5,061 bases of DNA from Spirochaetaceae bacterium (GTDB taxonomy: Bacteria > Spirochaetota > Spirochaetia > Treponematales > Breznakiellaceae): positions 1 to 5,061 of the forward strand of contig JAISDG010000133.1 in NCBI GenBank assembly GCA_031265015.1, written 5' to 3'. This document shows, in pieces, positions 1 to 5,061 of the stretch. Made by a program: the position numbers and the translations under genes. How positions within the stretch are numbered: the stretch's first letter is position 1; each line of letters opens with the position of its first letter. Below the pieces are notes generated by a model, which saw only the letters and a program-made list of their open reading frames with translations, did not search any database and was not told the origin of the DNA.

Positions 1-261
1 AAGTTTGACGGTCCCCTTACTATTGATCTGGGCAGTGACAGCGATACAGACACCGTTTATATTTACAGCAGCGGCGGCGGTATGTTAACCATTACCAACT
101 TTAATACCGCGCATGACAAACTGCACCTTCAGGCTGCTACGGGTATTCCTGCCGTAAGCGGCGGTAATATAGAGATTACCCTGCCTGAATGGGGGAAGGT
201 CATACTGGCTGGGGTATCGGATACCAATTACGGCAGTTATATACTCAAGGATTTACCATAG
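1..261 (+). CDS. C-terminal fragment of an RTX/hemolysin-like secreted protein (5' end outside window)
   Basis: Frame 1 is open from the first base to a TAG at 259-261, giving the last 86 residues of a protein whose start lies upstream. The fragment is rich in Gly, Ser, Thr, Asp and Asn and has no Cys. It carries an acidic DLGSDSDTDT stretch, then TITNFNTAHDKLHL, and ends with VILAGVSDTNYGSYIL. This layout (a D-T-V/I segment, an 'I-T-x-F-N-x-x-x-D-K-L-x-L' segment, then a 'V-x-L-A-G-V' strand close to the end) is typical of the region that follows the calcium-binding nonapeptides in RTX and serralysin-like proteins, which are exported by type I secretion using a C-terminal signal. No complete GGxGxDxUx nonapeptide is visible in this part, so the family call rests on the terminal region only. 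The stop is 2 nt before the cyclase start, so the two genes may be co-transcribed. Reading frame is near certain; function is moderate to low. Confidence 0.6.
   Translation, partial: KFDGPLTIDLGSDSDTDTVYIYSSGGGMLTITNFNTAHDKLHLQAATGIPAVSGGNIEITLPEWGKVILAGVSDTNYGSYILKDLP
247..251 (+). promoter_or_regulatory. Ribosome binding site supporting the cyclase start at 264
   Basis: AAGGA lies 12 nt before the ATG at 264, inside the last codons of the upstream gene. The spacing is a little long, but the site favours the ATG at 264 over the in-frame ATG at 189. The latter would overlap the upstream gene by 73 nt and place 25 non-membrane residues before the basic-hydrophobic start of the protein. Confidence 0.45.
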
Positions 262-263
262 GT

Positions 264-2132
264 ATGCCAGAAACGGTAACGCCAAAAGTTAAATTTCCCA
301 TCGCCATCAAACTGGTTACCATCATTACCGTATTGCTGCTGCTTTCTCTGGGGGCGATTACCATCCTGGTGTCCTACATGGTAACGAGGGATGTACAGAT
401 TACCGCGGAAGAAAACAATTTTTCCGTAAACCGGCAGTCCGCTTCGGAAACGGAACGGACCCTTTCCGCCATAGGGTCCGCGGTTTTTGTTCTGCTGGAA
501 ATTATCCAGGATACCGCGCGGCCGGAAACGGAGGATTTGATTGGACGGGACAGTTTTTTTAACCACAACGAGCAGGTAGCCGCGATTATCGTGCCGGGTT
601 TTCTGGAACTTGTTAATCAAGGCTATTTCCGGGCCAACGAGCTGGACAGCGGACTGCCGCATCAATTTCTTGATCAGCAGACAGAGGCCCTGCGGCGCTG
701 CGCCGCCGGGGAAACAATACTGCTCAATGCCGCTCCGTTTTTTCAATCCGCGGCGCTGGTCATGCTTTGTCCCTTTAAGCGGGGAGAAAATGCCTATGCG
801 GCGGCGATCTTTTTCAGTTCCGATTCCCTTAACGACAATTACGGTCAGGGGGTTAATTCTTCATTTCTGATTAACGATACGGAGGATGTCCTAATCCATT
901 CCGACTATGAGATGGTCAGGGGAGGGGCAAATCTGGCCGATCATCCTTTTGTCGAAATACTCAGAGACAGCACGGAAACCAGCCTGCAAACCCTCTATAC
1001 AGATAAAGATGGTAAACGCTATTTTGGGGCTTTTCAAAAGCTCACAATTGGCAGCGCGGCACTGGTTACCATCGTGGAATACGACAAGATTTTTGAAGGG
1101 ATCGTTACTACCACCCGGCGGAATATTTATTTAACCGGAGTAGTACTTTTTGCATCGATTATTCTTATCTGGCTCTTTTCCAAAACCATTTCCGGTCCCC
1201 TGAAAGTCCTTACCGCCGCGGCGGGGGAAATTGAAGCGGGCCGTTTTGATCTTGAGCTGATGCCCGGAACAAGGGACGAAATCGGCGTCCTCACGGCAAG
1301 TTTCGGCAGAATGGGCAGCGCCCTGGGGATCTTTGGCCGTTTTACCAACCGGGATATCGCCATCCGGGCCATGCGGGGCCAGATTCATCCCGGCGGCGAA
1401 CCGAAGAACGCCACCATCCTTTTTTCCGATATACGGAATTTTACCTCCATCAGTGAAAAGTTTTCCGAACACTTAGGCGGCGCCGCGTCCGATAGACTTG
1501 TCCGCTGGCTTAACGAGTATCTTACCCGCATGGTCAGCTGTGTGGAAAAAACCGGCGGCGTGGTGGACAAGTTTATCGGTGATGCGGTCATGGCTCACTG
1601 GGGGACCGCCTATACTGCCGGCAGTCCCGAACACGATGCGTTAAACTGCGTCCGCTCCGCCCTTCTGATGCGGGCGGCTCTGTACGAATTGAATAAAAAA
1701 CGGGAACCGGGCGATGCCGCAAACCCGGTTATCAAAATAGGCTGCGGCATTAATTCGGGTATGGTTACCGCGGGGCAGATCGGCTCCACCGAACGGATGG
1801 AATATACCGTTATCGGCGACGCGGTAAACCTGGCAAGCCGGACGGAAGCGCTGAACAAGCCCCTGGGTACGGATATTCTGATTACGGAAAATACCTGGAA
1901 CCTGGTTGGCCGGTACCTTATTACGGAAGAAATGCCGCCGGTCACCGTCAAGGGAAAGGAAAAATCCATCCGCCTGTTTGCGGTGATCAACCTCAAGATA
2001 AAAAAGGGAACCCAGCCAAAACCTCGTACCCTGGATGAGGTACGCCGTTCTTTGGGAATTGATCCCCCCGATATGTACAAGGTCAACATCAATGCGGAAG
2101 AAAAAAAATACACCATCGGCTCCGGCGGCTGA
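264..2132 (+). CDS. Membrane-bound Cache-HAMP class III adenylate cyclase
   Basis: 622 residues from the ATG at 264. It is predicted to make cAMP from ATP in the cytoplasm under control of a periplasmic sensor. Order: short N-terminus; TM1 about 12-39; extracytoplasmic region about 40-275, whose second half has a Cache-like signature (FLINDTEDVLIHSDY near 201-215, then GGANLADHP); TM2 about 288-308; HAMP about 306-358 (conserved Pro, DEIG motif); cyclase domain about 382-575. Catalytic residues visible: metal-binding Asp389 in FSDIRNFT and Asp440 in DKFIGDAVMA; purine-selecting Lys436 and Thr515; transition-state Asn522 and Arg526 in IGDAVNLASR. Lys plus Thr (in place of the Asp of IIIa enzymes) is the pattern of class IIIb adenylate cyclases, several of which respond to bicarbonate/CO2. 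The ectodomain has two Cys (146, 169) that could form a disulfide. A C-terminal tail of about 45 residues follows the catalytic fold. The 3' end overlaps the next gene by 41 nt. The ligand is unknown. Guanylate cyclase activity is less likely but not excluded. Confidence 0.93.
   Translation: MPETVTPKVKFPIAIKLVTIITVLLLLSLGAITILVSYMVTRDVQITAEENNFSVNRQSASETERTLSAIGSAVFVLLEIIQDTARPETEDLIGRDSFFNHNEQVAAIIVPGFLELVNQGYFRANELDSGLPHQFLDQQTEALRRCAAGETILLNAAPFFQSAALVMLCPFKRGENAYAAAIFFSSDSLNDNYGQGVNSSFLINDTEDVLIHSDYEMVRGGANLADHPFVEILRDSTETSLQTLYTDKDGKRYFGAFQKLTIGSAALVTIVEYDKIFEGIVTTTRRNIYLTGVVLFASIILIWLFSKTISGPLKVLTAAAGEIEAGRFDLELMPGTRDEIGVLTASFGRMGSALGIFGRFTNRDIAIRAMRGQIHPGGEPKNATILFSDIRNFTSISEKFSEHLGGAASDRLVRWLNEYLTRMVSCVEKTGGVVDKFIGDAVMAHWGTAYTAGSPEHDALNCVRSALLMRAALYELNKKREPGDAANPVIKIGCGINSGMVTAGQIGSTERMEYTVIGDAVNLASRTEALNKPLGTDILITENTWNLVGRYLITEEMPPVTVKGKEKSIRLFAVINLKIKKGTQPKPRTLDEVRRSLGIDPPDMYKVNINAEEKKYTIGSGG
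2079..2082 (+). promoter_or_regulatory. Ribosome binding site deciding the FecR-protein start at 2092
   Basis: AAGG sits 9 nt before the ATG at 2092, inside the cyclase gene. The in-frame ATG at 2035 has no comparable site, and the 19 extra residues it would add merely reflect cyclase codons in another frame. The 2092 start also gives a proper basic, cytoplasmic N-terminus (MRKKKN) before the membrane segment. Confidence 0.6.
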
Positions 2133-4050
2133 CAAGTCCCGGCGTTTCCCTGCCGCCGATGCTGCCGTTTATTTCCTCTGCGGAGCGGGGATTGCCGTAT
2201 GCCTGTGGCTTTTTTTTACCGACCTGAACAAAAGCCTTGTACAGCTGGACAAAACTCCCATTGCAACCATTTCCTTTAAATACAAGGCGGCCCAGCGCCG
2301 TATTACCGACCGCGTTCTCTGGGACAGGCTGCAGCAGCATTCCCCGGTCTATGCCGGCGACCTTATCCGTACCGCGGATCTTTCCGAAGCAACCGTTTAT
2401 TTTCCCGGCAGAGCCGAAATCGATTTGCTGGAAAACAGCATTATCCAGGTATTTCCGGAACGCATTGATCTTGCCTGGGGAGATGTCAGCCTGGCCGCGG
2501 AGTTAAAGGGCGTTATCATTACCTGCGGGGGAAACACCCTGGACATTGTCCCCGGCACGGTGGCCACTATTAGTTCCGGAGAAGAGGGCTTTAGCCTGAA
2601 TGTCATTGAAGGAACGGTCCGGCTGGATTCCGGTTCGGGATTCACGGACATTCCGGCAGGAACCGCCCTTATCCTTGATTCCCGGGGTACCGCGCTTGTT
2701 CGAAGCTGCGCCGTCCCGGTAAGCCCCCTGCCCCAGGCAAAATACCTGGTTCAGGAAAACGCCTTTGTTCATTTTTCCTGGAATACCCTGAACTACCAAA
2801 GCGGTGAAAAGACACGGCTTGAAGTTGCGGAAGACCGGCGTTTCTCCAAGCCGGTTTTAAAGACCGATATAGACGGGTCGGAAACCACCGTTTCCCTGGA
2901 AGCGGGAAAGTGGTGGTGGCGGGTTTATCCGGCGGAAAGCCGGACCCTGCCTGCGGGGATCAAACTATCGCTGATTGACGCCGTGCCGCCGGCGCCAATT
3001 TCCCCCAGCGGGGACGCGCTTATCCGGTACAACACCAGGCTTCCCGAGATCCGTTTTATATGGTCGGAAACTCCGGAGGCATCGTCCTATATCGTCGAAG
3101 TTTCCGCGGATGCGGCCTTTACCCTGCCGGTTATACAAACCCAGGTGCAGCGATCCTTTTTAAATTCCAGGCTGGAAGCGGGCCGCTGGTACTGGCGGGT
3201 ACGGCCCGTATTTTCGGGATCCTTAACAGGAACGGTGAATGATTCCGGAACGGCCTCTTTTATAATTGAACAGACCGGCGAACTTGCGGCGCCTCTTCTT
3301 AACGCGCCGCCGGACGGCAGTTTTTTCAGCATCCTCCCGGAACGGCAGAACGCCTATTTTTCCTGGAAGCGGGAACCGGAGGCGGCGGCCTATACGATTT
3401 ATATTTCAAAAAACCCCGATGTCAGCGGTCCCGTTATTTCTGAGACAGTACAGCAAAATTACCTTATGTACGGATCCGGGGAAACCACCCTGACCGAAGG
3501 CGTTTACTATTGGGGAGTAACCCGGACCAATTCCGCGGGCAGCGTCTCTCCCCTTTCCAGAATATTCAGTTTTACCGCCGGCGTTAATCCGCCGCCGGTA
3601 CGAGTGCCGGCGGCATCGACAACCGCGCCGGCGGCGGCGGAAATTCTTCCGCCTGAAAGGCCCGCGCCCCCGCCGCTTCCCCCGGCCGTTCCCGTACCGG
3701 TAAGCCCCCGGAACGCTCATGTATTCGGCGCCAAAGAGATCCTGAATTTAGAACGGATTGACTTTCGGTGGACCGAAACGACAGGGGCGGAGGCTTATAT
3801 TTTTACACTCTACAAAACGGGACCGGACAATACCCGCAGGGAAATAGTCCGTACCCGGCAGCGGCAGACTTTCTGCTCCGTATATCTGCAGCAGCTGGAT
3901 ACCGGCACATTCATGTGGCAGGTTGAAGCGGTACAGCGCGCCGGAGGCATTGAAAGAAGCAGCGCTCCGGGGCAAAGCTCGTTCACCATCGACATACCCC
4001 TTCCCGGCGAAATCAAATTCTACGACCCGGGACCGCTCTATGGCAATTAA
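2092..4050 (+). CDS. Inner-membrane-anchored FecR-domain protein with FN3-like repeats
   Basis: 652 residues from ATG 2092. Order: basic cytoplasmic N-terminus (1-18); one TM about 24-43, giving N-in/C-out topology with the rest in the periplasm; FecR-like domain about 84-195 (VYAGDLIRTADLSEATVYF, then DLLENSIIQV, ending IEGTVRL...IPAGTALIL); four FN3-like modules at about 216-281, 301-376, 399-496 and 539-634; and a Pro/Ala-rich linker about 497-538 between modules 3 and 4. Each module follows the same scheme: an 'F-x-W' strand, mostly 'A-x-x-Y-x-x-x-x' in the middle, and a closing 'G-x-x-x-W-x-V' strand (EAGKWWWRV, EAGRWYWRV, TEGVYYWGV, DTGTFMWQV). FecR proteins classically relay outer-membrane signals to a FecI sigma factor; here no FecI or TonB receptor is adjacent, so FecR describes the fold, not that pathway. 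It overlaps the cyclase by 41 nt and the next gene by 11 nt, which suggests coupled translation and a shared function. It could instead be a structural or peptidoglycan-associated envelope protein. The exact role is unknown. Confidence 0.85.
   Translation: MRKKKNTPSAPAADKSRRFPAADAAVYFLCGAGIAVCLWLFFTDLNKSLVQLDKTPIATISFKYKAAQRRITDRVLWDRLQQHSPVYAGDLIRTADLSEATVYFPGRAEIDLLENSIIQVFPERIDLAWGDVSLAAELKGVIITCGGNTLDIVPGTVATISSGEEGFSLNVIEGTVRLDSGSGFTDIPAGTALILDSRGTALVRSCAVPVSPLPQAKYLVQENAFVHFSWNTLNYQSGEKTRLEVAEDRRFSKPVLKTDIDGSETTVSLEAGKWWWRVYPAESRTLPAGIKLSLIDAVPPAPISPSGDALIRYNTRLPEIRFIWSETPEASSYIVEVSADAAFTLPVIQTQVQRSFLNSRLEAGRWYWRVRPVFSGSLTGTVNDSGTASFIIEQTGELAAPLLNAPPDGSFFSILPERQNAYFSWKREPEAAAYTIYISKNPDVSGPVISETVQQNYLMYGSGETTLTEGVYYWGVTRTNSAGSVSPLSRIFSFTAGVNPPPVRVPAASTTAPAAAEILPPERPAPPPLPPAVPVPVSPRNAHVFGAKEILNLERIDFRWTETTGAEAYIFTLYKTGPDNTRREIVRTRQRQTFCSVYLQQLDTGTFMWQVEAVQRAGGIERSSAPGQSSFTIDIPLPGEIKFYDPGPLYGN
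3580..3705 (+). other. Pro/Ala-rich linker coding segment
   Basis: Encodes about 42 residues dominated by Pro, Ala and Val (for example PPERPAPPPLPPAVPVPV) between the third and fourth FN3-like modules. Such segments are stiff and extended, and would push the last module away from the membrane-proximal part. The DNA is very GC-rich with repeated CCGCCG/GCCGGCGG words. Confidence 0.75.
3591..3614 (+). repeat. Perfect 8-bp GC inverted repeat inside the linker
   Basis: GCCGCCGG at 3591-3598 is the exact reverse complement of CCGGCGGC at 3607-3614, with an 8-nt loop. It can form an all-GC stem in the mRNA. There is no T-run after it, so it is not a terminator. It may be only a by-product of Pro/Ala/Gly codons in GC-rich DNA. 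Confidence 0.4.
4029..4032 (+). promoter_or_regulatory. Weak ribosome binding site for the start at 4040
   Basis: GGGA lies 7 nt before ATG 4040. A competing AAGG at 4049-4052 lies 8 nt before the in-frame ATG at 4061, so the start of the last gene is ambiguous by 7 codons. The 4040 start gives a better signal-peptide n-region (Lys4, Arg6, Arg10); the 4061 start has the slightly better binding site. Confidence 0.35.
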
Positions 4051-4999
4051 GGTACGGGGAATGGGACGCGTGTGCGCGGCGCTTATAATGAGCGTTATCC
4101 TTGGGGTCACTGTTTTTTCCCGGGAAGAGGACCCTGCCGTATTCACGGCGGAAGAAAATACCAAAAAATTTTATTCCTACCTCCGGGAAGAAGACGGAAG
4201 TTTTATCCAGCATCTTTCCTGGCAGGGCGCTGAATACGTACGGCATTACGAAGTTGTCATTGAGCGGAAAGAAGGAAACGGCTACATCGAAGTATTACGC
4301 GAAACCACCGGGGAAACATTTATCGAATTTTCATTCGGCGCCGGTTCGTACCGCTACCGGGTACAGGCTTACGATCTTTTAAACCGGCCTTCGGGAAACG
4401 CTCCCTGGAAGGATTTTACCATTATCCCCGTACAGTCCCCCGGGATAAACGGCTTTTCTCCCGGCAAACTAAAATCCCCGGCCCCGGATTTTTTCGTTTC
4501 CGCCGGTTATGCTCCCCTGGTTCCCCTGTACGGCAATCTTTTCGATCTGTTTGACACCATTCATTTTCCGGGAGCCTATGCCAGGGTTGGGTTTGTTCCC
4601 TTTAAAACGGACTTTGGCAGCTTCGGCTTTGAACTTAATCCCTTTTGGGATTACCTTGCCATAAGCCGGAACGATTACAAGGGAACAAGCCACCTGGCGG
4701 GAATCCATGTCAACGCGCTGTATCAAAAAGGCCTTCCCCTGGAGACGATGTTTATCAATGTCAGGCTGGGAGGAGGCGTTACCTCGCTGCTTGATTTTCA
4801 CTTTACCTATGCAACCGGTGCATCCCAATCAATGAACGGCTTTTATATTTCCGCCGGAGCGGATATATCTTTCCAGTGGTTCTTTTTCCGTTCCTTTTAC
4901 CTTGAAGCGGGCCTGGCCTACCGCCATATCATCACCCCCGGGGAGCCGTTTCAGCAGGGGTATATCAGTCCCTTTGCGGGCATTGGCATACAGCTGTAA
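4040..4999 (+). CDS. Exported FN3-like plus probable outer-membrane beta-barrel protein
   Basis: 319 residues from ATG 4040 (312 if ATG 4061 is used). A signal peptide is visible: basic n-region with Lys4, Arg6 and Arg10, hydrophobic core VCAALIMSVILGVTVF, likely cleavage near Ser27. There is no lipobox Cys near the cleavage site, so it is probably not a lipoprotein. Residues about 44-128 form one FN3-like module with the same landmarks as those in the upstream protein (HLSW, then HYEVVIE, then GAGSYRYRVQAYD). After a Pro/Gly linker, residues about 151-319 are rich in aromatic and Gly residues in short alternating strands (AYARVGFVPF, FGFELNPFW, INVRLGGGV, FYISAGADISFQW, YLEAGLAY) and end in GIGIQL. 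That looks like an outer-membrane barrel of roughly 8-10 strands with a terminal hydrophobic beta-signal. I do not recognise a named family. The gene overlaps the FecR-type gene by 11 nt and ends the apparent operon. It may be the outer-membrane partner of the FecR/FN3 protein; this is inference. Confidence 0.75.
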   Translation: MAIKVRGMGRVCAALIMSVILGVTVFSREEDPAVFTAEENTKKFYSYLREEDGSFIQHLSWQGAEYVRHYEVVIERKEGNGYIEVLRETTGETFIEFSFGAGSYRYRVQAYDLLNRPSGNAPWKDFTIIPVQSPGINGFSPGKLKSPAPDFFVSAGYAPLVPLYGNLFDLFDTIHFPGAYARVGFVPFKTDFGSFGFELNPFWDYLAISRNDYKGTSHLAGIHVNALYQKGLPLETMFINVRLGGGVTSLLDFHFTYATGASQSMNGFYISAGADISFQWFFFRSFYLEAGLAYRHIITPGEPFQQGYISPFAGIGIQL

Positions 5000-5001
5000 C
5001 T

Positions 5002-5026
5002 CCTCCGAAAACCGGCGGCTCTTTTT
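5002..5026 (+). terminator. Candidate Rho-independent terminator
   Basis: Starts 3 nt after the stop at 4999. CCTCCG (5002-5007) pairs with CGGCGG (5013-5018) across a 5-nt AAAAC loop, with one T/C mismatch at 5004/5016, giving five GC pairs. It is followed by CTC and T5 (5022-5026), then more T-rich sequence. The stem is short and interrupted, so strength is uncertain, but the place is right for the end of the operon. Confidence 0.5.
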
Positions 5027-5061
5027 ATTCTTTCTCTATTTGCAGCAGTATACCGTCAAGG
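5025..5061 (-). CDS. Possible 3' end of a convergent minus-strand gene
   Basis: Read on the minus strand from the window edge, one frame gives LDGILLQIEKE followed by TAA at 5027-5025. The residues look like a normal protein end, and the position just beyond a terminator suits a convergent neighbour. Only 11 codons are visible, so this may be chance, and no function can be assigned. Confidence 0.25.
   Translation of the reverse strand, partial: LDGILLQIEKE

Larger units (their letters stand above)
2737..3993 (+). repeat. Four diverged FN3-like protein modules
   Basis: Approximate modules at 2737-2934, 2992-3219, 3286-3579 and 3706-3993. They are seen as protein repeats and not as DNA repeats: the nucleotide sequences have diverged. 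Shared landmarks are FSWN/FIWS/FSWK/FRWT at the first strand and a Trp-containing closing strand preceded by Gly. The middle 'AxxY' is clear in modules 2-4 (ASSY, AAAY, AEAY) and weaker in module 1. The pattern is that of an immunoglobulin-like beta sandwich. Assignment to FN3 and not another Ig-like family is by resemblance only. Confidence 0.7.

Noticed and set aside
5..10. TTGACG as a -35 element
   Set aside because: It lies inside the upstream coding sequence and no -10-like hexamer follows at 16-18 nt.
240..245. TATACT as a -10 promoter element before the cyclase
   Set aside because: No acceptable -35 hexamer is found 16-18 nt upstream (sequence near TCGGAT), and the transcript start would fall almost on the ribosome binding site.
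189..263. In-frame upstream ATG at 189 as the cyclase start
   Set aside because: It would overlap the upstream gene by 73 nt, has no better binding site, and adds 25 residues with no membrane or signal character. ATG 264 starts a normal short cytoplasmic segment before TM1.
2035..2091. ATG at 2035 as the FecR-protein start
   Set aside because: The extra 19 residues are the cyclase tail read in another frame and precede the natural MRKKKN start, which has AAGG at good spacing.
1610..2135. Long open frames of about 165 codons on the minus strand
   Set aside because: They lie opposite strong cyclase motifs, have no domain pattern or binding site, and reflect the codon composition of the plus-strand gene.
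3923..4039. ATG at 3923 as the start of the barrel protein
   Set aside because: It would add 39 polar residues before the signal peptide and overlap the FecR gene by 128 nt; ATG 4040 or 4061 fits a signal peptide.
2092..4050. Classical FecR anti-sigma regulator of iron uptake
   Set aside because: No FecI-type sigma factor, TonB-dependent receptor or iron transport gene is in the window, and the long FN3-repeat region is unlike E. coli FecR.
1..5061. CRISPR arrays, tRNA or rRNA genes, insertion sequences, attachment sites
   Set aside because: No evenly spaced direct repeats, tRNA-like cloverleaf, transposase motifs or terminal inverted repeats were found.

Overview
The window reads as a chromosomal segment of a spirochete, most likely a Treponema-like organism of moderate GC. 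This is an inference from three things: a Cache-HAMP-class III cyclase receptor, a FecR-domain protein with fibronectin-III-like repeats, and a small predicted outer-membrane barrel protein, all tightly packed. No marker gene (rRNA, tRNA, ribosomal protein) is present to prove the taxon.

Layout, left to right, mostly plus strand. (1) 1-261: the 3' end of a gene that starts outside the window; its C-terminus resembles the terminal part of RTX/hemolysin-type secreted proteins. (2) 264-2132: a membrane-bound class III nucleotide cyclase, with residues that predict adenylate cyclase activity of the IIIb (Lys/Thr) type. (3) 2092-4050: an inner-membrane-anchored protein with a periplasmic FecR domain, four FN3-like modules and a Pro/Ala-rich linker. 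It overlaps the cyclase gene by 41 nt. (4) 4040-4999: an exported protein with one FN3-like module of the same type followed by a probable outer-membrane beta-barrel. It overlaps the FecR gene by 11 nt. (5) 5002-5026: a candidate terminator. (6) 5025-5061: a possible 3' end of a convergent minus-strand gene. No stretch of 300 bases or more lacks a gene.

Genes 2-4 overlap end to start and so look like one translationally coupled unit. Their predicted locations run from cytoplasm to outer surface: cyclase output in the cytoplasm with a periplasmic sensor, a FecR/FN3 protein anchored in the inner membrane and reaching into the periplasm, and an FN3-barrel protein in the outer membrane. The FN3-like module shared by the last two suggests they work in the same place, possibly by contact. 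A trans-envelope signalling or envelope-organising system with cAMP as output is a reasonable hypothesis, but nothing in the sequence proves that the three proteins interact. There is no FecI-type sigma factor or TonB receptor in the window, so the classical FecIRA model is not supported here.

A further point of interest is an A8 tract inside the cyclase/FecR overlap. Loss of one A there (in DNA or RNA) would join the two proteins in frame.
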